Assembly: GCA_018266055.1 (NCBI GenBank)
Contig: JAFDYT010000012.1
Span: forward strand, 149,111 to 213,110
Length of the DNA: 64,000 nucleotides
DNA from: Bacteroidota bacterium
GTDB lineage: Bacteria > Bacteroidota > Bacteroidia > Cytophagales > Cyclobacteriaceae
Reading direction: 5' to 3'
Made by a program: the position numbers and the translations under genes. Of this stretch, positions 58,944-64,000 are shown in pieces; position 1 is the first letter of the stretch; the number at the start of each line of letters is the position of its first letter. The notes beneath the pieces were generated by a model. The model worked only from the letters and a program-made list of their open reading frames with translations, was not told the origin of the DNA and ran no database searches.

Positions 58944-60167
58944 TCACTTTAAAGCAAAGAAATCCAGGAGGATATCGTCTATCAGGTTGCGCCAGTTGCC
59001 CCAGCTATGACCTTCGTTCACCTCGCGGTAATGGTATTCGCAGCTGCTAACAGCCAATATATCTTTCATCTTCCGACTTTCCTTACTGGTGTCGTTGATC
59101 AGTCCGGAGGTCATGGATATTTTCATTTTTGGATTGTTCGGATTGGAGCAAAGTTGGTAAATCTGAGGCTTTGTCCAGAACGCAGGTGATTGTATGCCGG
59201 CCATCCCGAACACATCGGGTCGTTCAAACGCGAAGTAGGTAGAAGTAAGTCCACCCATAGAAGTGCCGAGGATAGCGCGTTGTGAGGCGTCGGCGATGAC
59301 AGGATATTTCTTCTCGATTTCAGGAATTAATTCATTGGTGAAAAAATCAAGATAGGTTTTGTTCATTGCCAGTTCCTGCATGCGCTTGTTGTTGGATCGG
59401 TTCACCGGTTCACGATGGTCGATGAAGATCGCGACCACGGGTTTGATTTTTTTCTCGCCGATGAGGTTGTCTAACACGGTGACCATGTTTCCCAATTGCG
59501 GGAGCAGATATTCGTAGCCGTCGGTGACGTACACGGCGGGCATTTTCCCCAGGTTTTCATACCCGTAAGGAAGGTACACGCTGTACGTAATCTGATAGCC
59601 TAAGATTTTACTATTGAACAGGATATCACTTTTCAATGAGCCTTTTGAAATTCCGGGATGAACTTGCAGTTCCGGATCTTCTTTCCACAGCGGCATGCGC
59701 AATTCGGAGTTAGGACTGCCGCCGCCCACGCCGCTCCATTGCTGATGTGGATTGTTGGGATCAAGAATATAATCCGAACCGTTGATTACAATTTTGTAAT
59801 CAAGTCGCGCGTCTTTCGGGAAAGCGCATTTCAAATACCAGATGGACGTGTTGGCAATTTTTCTTCCGCGGTTCTTAAAGGACTCATCGTGGCCCCAACC
59901 GTTAAAGTCACCCATCCACACCACAGATTTGACATCGCCTTGAAAGAGAAACAACACGGAGTCCTCCTCAACAAGAGGAATGGCATTGGAGTCTTTGAGC
60001 GCGCCTAACCATTTTTCAACTGCAGTAGCACGTTGCGCCGAATCGGTGAGAAGGGAAATCTTTTGAATGTCGCTCCAGGTTTGCTGAAAGCGTTGGTATG
60101 GCTGGCTGAGGGACCTGCTAGTGAACAAAGTGAATACAGTTATGAAACTGACAACTAGTTTGGCCAT
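58944..60167 (-). CDS. CBM48-like plus enterochelin-esterase-like alpha/beta hydrolase
   Basis: 407 residues with a signal peptide (MAKLVVSFITVFTLFTSRSLS). About residues 60-165 form an Ig-like carbohydrate-binding module (VKSVVWMGDFNGWGHDESF, DARLDYKIVINGSDYILDP). The rest is an alpha/beta hydrolase of the enterochelin-esterase/esterase-D group: VYVTDGYEYLLPQLG, IPEIEKKYPVIAD, nucleophile ILGTSMGGLTS and the C-terminal histidine in NEGHSWGNW. In this family such proteins are often acyl-sugar or feruloyl esterases. The neighbours (sugar transporter, GH31) suggest a glycan substrate rather than a siderophore. Confidence 0.85.
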   Translation of the reverse strand: MAKLVVSFITVFTLFTSRSLSQPYQRFQQTWSDIQKISLLTDSAQRATAVEKWLGALKDSNAIPLVEEDSVLFLFQGDVKSVVWMGDFNGWGHDESFKNRGRKIANTSIWYLKCAFPKDARLDYKIVINGSDYILDPNNPHQQWSGVGGGSPNSELRMPLWKEDPELQVHPGISKGSLKSDILFNSKILGYQITYSVYLPYGYENLGKMPAVYVTDGYEYLLPQLGNMVTVLDNLIGEKKIKPVVAIFIDHREPVNRSNNKRMQELAMNKTYLDFFTNELIPEIEKKYPVIADASQRAILGTSMGGLTSTYFAFERPDVFGMAGIQSPAFWTKPQIYQLCSNPNNPKMKISMTSGLINDTSKESRKMKDILAVSSCEYHYREVNEGHSWGNWRNLIDDILLDFFALK

Positions 60168-60191
60168 AAAGTCTTTGTTGTTCGCTTGCGC

Positions 60192-61544
60192 TTATGATTT
60201 AACGGCATCTGAAACCACGTCATCTTTATCGTCAACAAATCGGGTACAGAAAGCGGCGATCAACAAGAATACACCCGCCATGACAATGCTGTATATCGCA
60301 TGCGATCCGTAAAGATATTTTACAATTGGACCACCTACAATGCCGTTAAAAATTTGAGGGAGCGTGATGAAGAAATTGAAGACGCCCATGTAGATGCCCA
60401 TTTTTCTGGCAGGAATTGCGCCAGCCAAAATTGCGTACGGCATGGCCAAGATGCTCGCCCAAGCCATTCCCACACCTATCATGGAGACTATCAACATTTT
60501 TGGGTCGTGAATAAAATAAATGGAGATTAATCCGATTCCGCCAGCGACCAGTGAAATACTGTGTGTGAGTTTTCTGCCGAGTTTGAAAGCAATGTACGGC
60601 AAGAATAAGGCATAGATTGCAGATATGCCATTGTACACGCCAAAGATGATACCAACCCAATTGCCGGCCTCGTTAAAGGCAAGTGATGAACGATCTGTGG
60701 CGGGCAATCCATAGATGTGAACTGCCACCGCGGAGGAAGTAAATACCCACATGGAAAACAAAGCGAACCAGGAAAAGAACTGTACCAATCCCAATTGCTT
60801 CATGGTCTTGGGCATCCGGGCAAAGTCAGCAACAATTTGACGCAATCCTTTTTCCCCTTTTTCTGATTCTTCTTTAAGATATTCTGAATCAGGTGGGAAT
60901 TCTTTGGTGGTTACTACTGTCCACAAAATTGCAATAAGGAAAGCTACCGCTCCGGTATAGAAAGAGATGGTAACGTTAAAGGGGACCGAGCCTTCGCTCG
61001 CAATTTTCTCCACCCCAAACCACTCTGCATAAATGTAAGGCAGCCACGATCCCAGCACCGCGCCTAACCCGATAAGAAATGTTTGAATAGAAAATCCAAG
61101 TGTGCGCTGATCGGCAGGTAAAAGATCAGCCACCAAAGCTCTGAAGGGTTCCATGGCCACATTAAAGGACGCGTCCATCACCATTAATATTCCGGCGCCG
61201 ACATATAAGGGTGGAAGCAGGCTGGCCAGAAATTGAGAATTGGGCATGAGCATTAACGCCGACGAAGCCAGGATTGCACCGGTAAGAAAATAGGGCCGCC
61301 TTCTTCCCAACGAAGTCCACGTGTGATCACTGTAATAACCAATAAGAGGTTGAACGATCATTCCGGTTAGCGGTGCAGCTAGCCAAAACCAACTCAAATG
61401 TTCTACATCCGCTCCAAACGTGGTGAGAATTCTGGAGGCATTTCCGTTTTGTAGAGCGAACCCAAATTGTATTCCGAAGAATCCAAAACTCATGTTCCAG
61501 ATTTGCCAGAAGCTGAGTTTTGGTTTTTGTGAAAGTGAAGTCAT
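60192..61544 (-). CDS. MFS sugar transporter of the GPH/SLC45 type (maltose-like)
   Basis: 450 residues from the ATG at 61544. Twelve membrane helices. The signatures GMIVQPLIGYYSDHTWTSLGRRRPYFLTGA (read as PLIGYYSDHTW and GRRRPYF) and MEPFRALVADLLPADQRTLGFSIQ are those of the glycoside-pentoside-hexuronide/SLC45 family to which bacterial maltose/maltodextrin permeases (MalT of Bacteroidota) belong. Likely proton-coupled disaccharide uptake across the inner membrane. 33 bases after the GH31 gene on the same strand, so probably one operon for alpha-glucan use. Confidence 0.88.
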   Translation of the reverse strand: MTSLSQKPKLSFWQIWNMSFGFFGIQFGFALQNGNASRILTTFGADVEHLSWFWLAAPLTGMIVQPLIGYYSDHTWTSLGRRRPYFLTGAILASSALMLMPNSQFLASLLPPLYVGAGILMVMDASFNVAMEPFRALVADLLPADQRTLGFSIQTFLIGLGAVLGSWLPYIYAEWFGVEKIASEGSVPFNVTISFYTGAVAFLIAILWTVVTTKEFPPDSEYLKEESEKGEKGLRQIVADFARMPKTMKQLGLVQFFSWFALFSMWVFTSSAVAVHIYGLPATDRSSLAFNEAGNWVGIIFGVYNGISAIYALFLPYIAFKLGRKLTHSISLVAGGIGLISIYFIHDPKMLIVSMIGVGMAWASILAMPYAILAGAIPARKMGIYMGVFNFFITLPQIFNGIVGGPIVKYLYGSHAIYSIVMAGVFLLIAAFCTRFVDDKDDVVSDAVKS

Positions 61545-61592
61545 ACGTGCAGTGTTCAATGCTCCACTAAATGTATCTAATATTTTGAAGCA

Positions 61593-63989
61593 CTACCAAT
61601 TTACTTCAATTTTCTCTGGTGTGTAATCGACCTGAATTGATTTCACCCACTCTTCACCCATCGAATCGGGAGCGTTGATGGGATCGTATTTTTCAAGAGG
61701 AGAGAAGAACGAATGCGGATCGTGTCGCAACTCTTTACGTTCGCCGTGGATATACACTTCGTTGGCCCACAGATTGTGGAATACCAATTTCAATTGGGTG
61801 TAATGAACCGGTAAGGTTCCCTCCGTGGTGTGAAGGATGAGCCGGTTTTCGCTTCCCTTGTACTCCAACTTTCGTTTGGCGAACGAGCCTTTTTGATAGC
61901 CAAATGTTTTTCCGTCGTCGGCAAAGAAAATAAACTCTGACGGCTGACTTCCGGCGTAGATGTGGAGTATGAGTTCGTCTGTTTTTTCTTCCGTGTTGAT
62001 CACCGGTTTTTGCATCGGCAATACGGAGCCAGCTTTAATAAACACCGGCAGCTTGTGGATCGGGCATTCAATGAAAATTTCCTGATCACCGGAATAGGTT
62101 TTGCCTGAGTAGAGATAGTACCATTCGCCGGCAGGCAAAAACACTTTGGTGATTTCCTTATGGCTTTCTACCGGTGCAACCAATATGGCCGGCCCGAATA
62201 AATACTGATGCTGAAATTTTTTTTCAAACACCTGATGTTGATGAGAATAATCCAAGGCCAGCGACCGTTGAATTGGAATGCCGGTTTGAGAAGCTTCGTA
62301 AAACACGGAATAGATGTACGGCATGAGCTGGTACCTGAACCGGATCACATTTCGGCAAATAGACTCCACTTCTTCGCCGTAGCTCCACGGCTCGCTATCG
62401 CGCGAGTTGATCATAGCGTGTGCACGGAAGAATGGTGATAACGAAGCGATTGACATCCAGCGGGCGAAAAGATTTTTGTTGGCATCGCCCACAAAACCAC
62501 CCGCATCATATCCCGCAAAGGCAACACCCGAGAGACCCAAACTATTGACGAGGCGAACACCCAGCATCATGTGTTCGTCGTAGGCTACGTTATCGCCGGT
62601 CCAGAGGGCGGAGTAGCGTTGCACACCGGCAAAACCTGACCTTGTGAGATTGAACGGGCGATGGCCATTCAGTAACTGTTTAGTTCCTTCGTACGTGCTG
62701 CGCGCCATTTGAAAACCAAACACATTTCTTCCGTTACGCATGGTTCCTTTGTGCCCGTCAAAATCGAACTCGATGTTTTCGGGCAGGGCATTTCCCCACG
62801 TAGCAATTTCGTTCATGTCGTTCCAGAATCCTTCCACACCCAGCGCTACATAGTCTTTGAATTTGCTCGCCCACCACGTGCGGGTTTTGGGATTGGTAAA
62901 GTCTGGAAAGTGGCACCAGCCGGGCCACACCTGACCGGTGTAGTTTTCGCCGTCAGGATATTTCAGAAATACATTGTTGCGAATTCCGTCGTCGTAGGTT
63001 TCGTATCCTTGTTCCACCTTGATGCCCGGGTCGCACATAATCACCATGTGAAACCCTGCCGCTTTGAGGGCAGCTATCATTCCCTTGGGGTCAGGAAATT
63101 TCTTGTTGTCCCAAGTGAAGATTTTGTAGTGATCCATGTAGTGAATGTCGAGCACGATGGCGTCGGCGGGGATCTCCTTTTCACGAAACGTGCGCGCCAC
63201 ATTCAGTACTTCCTTGTCGGGATAGTAACTGTAGCGGCATTGCTGATAGCCAATGCTCCAGGCGGGTGGCATTTCCATTCGGCCGGTAAGCCAGGTATAA
63301 TGATGAATGATTTCGCGCACCGAGTTGCCGTACATGAAATAATAATTCAAGTCGCCGGCGTCAACCGAAAAACTGGAGAAGCGATTGTTGGAAGCACCAA
63401 AATTGAAAAACGATTTGAACGTGTTGTCGAGAAAGATTCCGTACGTCAATCCGTGATGAAGTCCAATGTAAAAAGGAATCGAAGAATAGAGCGGATCGGT
63501 GCCTGCGTTGTAGGCGTAGGCGTCAGTGTTCCAGTTTTGTAGCGCCGTTCCCCGTCGATCCAGGTTTCCTGTCTTTTCTCCCATGCCGATGAAGCGCTCG
63601 CCATCCTGAAGTTTTCTGTAAGTCGAGATTTGTTCGCCGATCCACGAGGTAGCAAGAGGATCTTCTTCGTTTAGAATCCGGCCATCAGCGGTCTTGAAGA
63701 TCAGTCGCACCGGATTCTTTTCGATTACCAAATGCACATCGGCAGTTCTGGCTACTAGGTATTCCCCGGCATCGTCAAGTTCGAATGTGTTAGTGGTTGG
63801 CGATTCAATGACCGAATAAGAGAAATCCTCAAACTCACCCGATGCGGACACTGTGACGCGCACTATTTTTGGTGAGTAGGCTGTGATCTTTAACCAGCCG
63901 AACGTTGTTTCAACGGTGATCTGAGGTCCGTTGATTTGAAAATTTAAAACGCTGCCGAGCCGTTGACACGTTGAAGATTTTGCAGGCAT
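61593..63989 (-). CDS. Glycoside hydrolase family 31 alpha-glucosidase
   Basis: 798 residues to the ATG at 63989; no stop lies between this ATG and the window edge, so the start may be further right. Complete GH31 fold: N-terminal beta-sandwich, catalytic barrel with nucleophile Asp391 in GFWNDMNEIATWG and acid/base Asp531 in NSRDSEPWSYGEE, and IPADAIVLDIHYMDHYKIFTW (as VLDIHYMD) at the substrate entrance, then two C-terminal beta domains (LPAGEWYYLYSGKTY). The W-x-D-M-N-E motif with alpha-glucosidase-type surroundings favours an alpha-glucosidase over a xylosidase. No obvious signal peptide. First gene of the sugar operon. Confidence 0.93.
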   Translation of the reverse strand: MPAKSSTCQRLGSVLNFQINGPQITVETTFGWLKITAYSPKIVRVTVSASGEFEDFSYSVIESPTTNTFELDDAGEYLVARTADVHLVIEKNPVRLIFKTADGRILNEEDPLATSWIGEQISTYRKLQDGERFIGMGEKTGNLDRRGTALQNWNTDAYAYNAGTDPLYSSIPFYIGLHHGLTYGIFLDNTFKSFFNFGASNNRFSSFSVDAGDLNYYFMYGNSVREIIHHYTWLTGRMEMPPAWSIGYQQCRYSYYPDKEVLNVARTFREKEIPADAIVLDIHYMDHYKIFTWDNKKFPDPKGMIAALKAAGFHMVIMCDPGIKVEQGYETYDDGIRNNVFLKYPDGENYTGQVWPGWCHFPDFTNPKTRTWWASKFKDYVALGVEGFWNDMNEIATWGNALPENIEFDFDGHKGTMRNGRNVFGFQMARSTYEGTKQLLNGHRPFNLTRSGFAGVQRYSALWTGDNVAYDEHMMLGVRLVNSLGLSGVAFAGYDAGGFVGDANKNLFARWMSIASLSPFFRAHAMINSRDSEPWSYGEEVESICRNVIRFRYQLMPYIYSVFYEASQTGIPIQRSLALDYSHQHQVFEKKFQHQYLFGPAILVAPVESHKEITKVFLPAGEWYYLYSGKTYSGDQEIFIECPIHKLPVFIKAGSVLPMQKPVINTEEKTDELILHIYAGSQPSEFIFFADDGKTFGYQKGSFAKRKLEYKGSENRLILHTTEGTLPVHYTQLKLVFHNLWANEVYIHGERKELRHDPHSFFSPLEKYDPINAPDSMGEEWVKSIQVDYTPEKIEVNW

Positions 63990-64000
63990 TGATGCTGTGG

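Noticed and set aside
62709-63542. 277-codon plus-strand frame opposite the GH31 gene
   Set aside because: Antisense shadow of a well-supported GH31 domain, with no family pattern of its own.

Overview
The window looks like a piece of a Bacteroidota chromosome, probably Cytophagales-like. The evidence is the TAnnTTTG form of many promoter -7 elements, short lipoprotein signals, outer-membrane proteins without porin-type neighbours, YfiR-like, IPT/TIG, PD40-OmpA and secreted CHAT proteins, and a large LptD-like protein. No rRNA, tRNA, transposase, integrase or CRISPR array was seen. Housekeeping genes sit in moderate-GC DNA. Two stretches, about 1-5 kb and 33.8-40.6 kb, are visibly AT-richer and carry small unrelated genes and repeats.

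Layout. 1-650: a 13-unit, 21-bp repeat array open as a heptapeptide-repeat frame on the minus strand, followed by short tandem and inverted repeats. 0.65-5.8 kb: accessory genes (zinc-knuckle-like protein, lipoproteins, a DUF7079-like protein, a COQ7/ferritin-like protein, SnoaL-like and YCII proteins), with remnants of attC-like recombination sites. 6-32.9 kb: core genes, namely exported MsrB, an M42 aminopeptidase, two tandem YfiR-like proteins, aroA, aroB, proline dehydrogenase, lysS, an lptD-like gene, an amidase-MlaD-carboxylase row, a SirB1-like gene, mgtC, a secreted TPR-CHAT protein followed by a PD40-OmpA protein, priA and a YncE-like propeller. 33-33.8 kb: a fatty-acid desaturase.

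33.99-34.73 kb holds a second 21-bp array of 35 phased units (26 well conserved). It is followed by four genes (34.9-38.4 kb), each followed by a structured AAC...GTT element resembling an integron attC site. No integrase lies in the window, so this resembles an integrase-less gene-cassette cluster. A MarR regulator and an alpha/beta hydrolase with a 15-bp perfect operator palindrome close the AT-rich island.

40.6-64 kb returns to core-like DNA: a nitrilase/Lnt-like membrane protein, a Crp/Fnr regulator, TrmO, IPT/TIG lipoproteins, an AraC regulator, a methyltransferase, a DUF1684 protein, L-2-hydroxyglutarate oxidase, a class II amidotransferase, a third YfiR-like protein in an operon with a HAMP-GAF-PAS receptor lacking a visible enzymatic output, exported MsrA, and a probable alpha-glucan utilisation group (CBM48-like esterase, GPH/SLC45-type sugar transporter, GH31 glycosidase) running to the right edge.

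The strongest candidates for something undescribed are the attC-like cassette cluster and the two 21-bp phased arrays.
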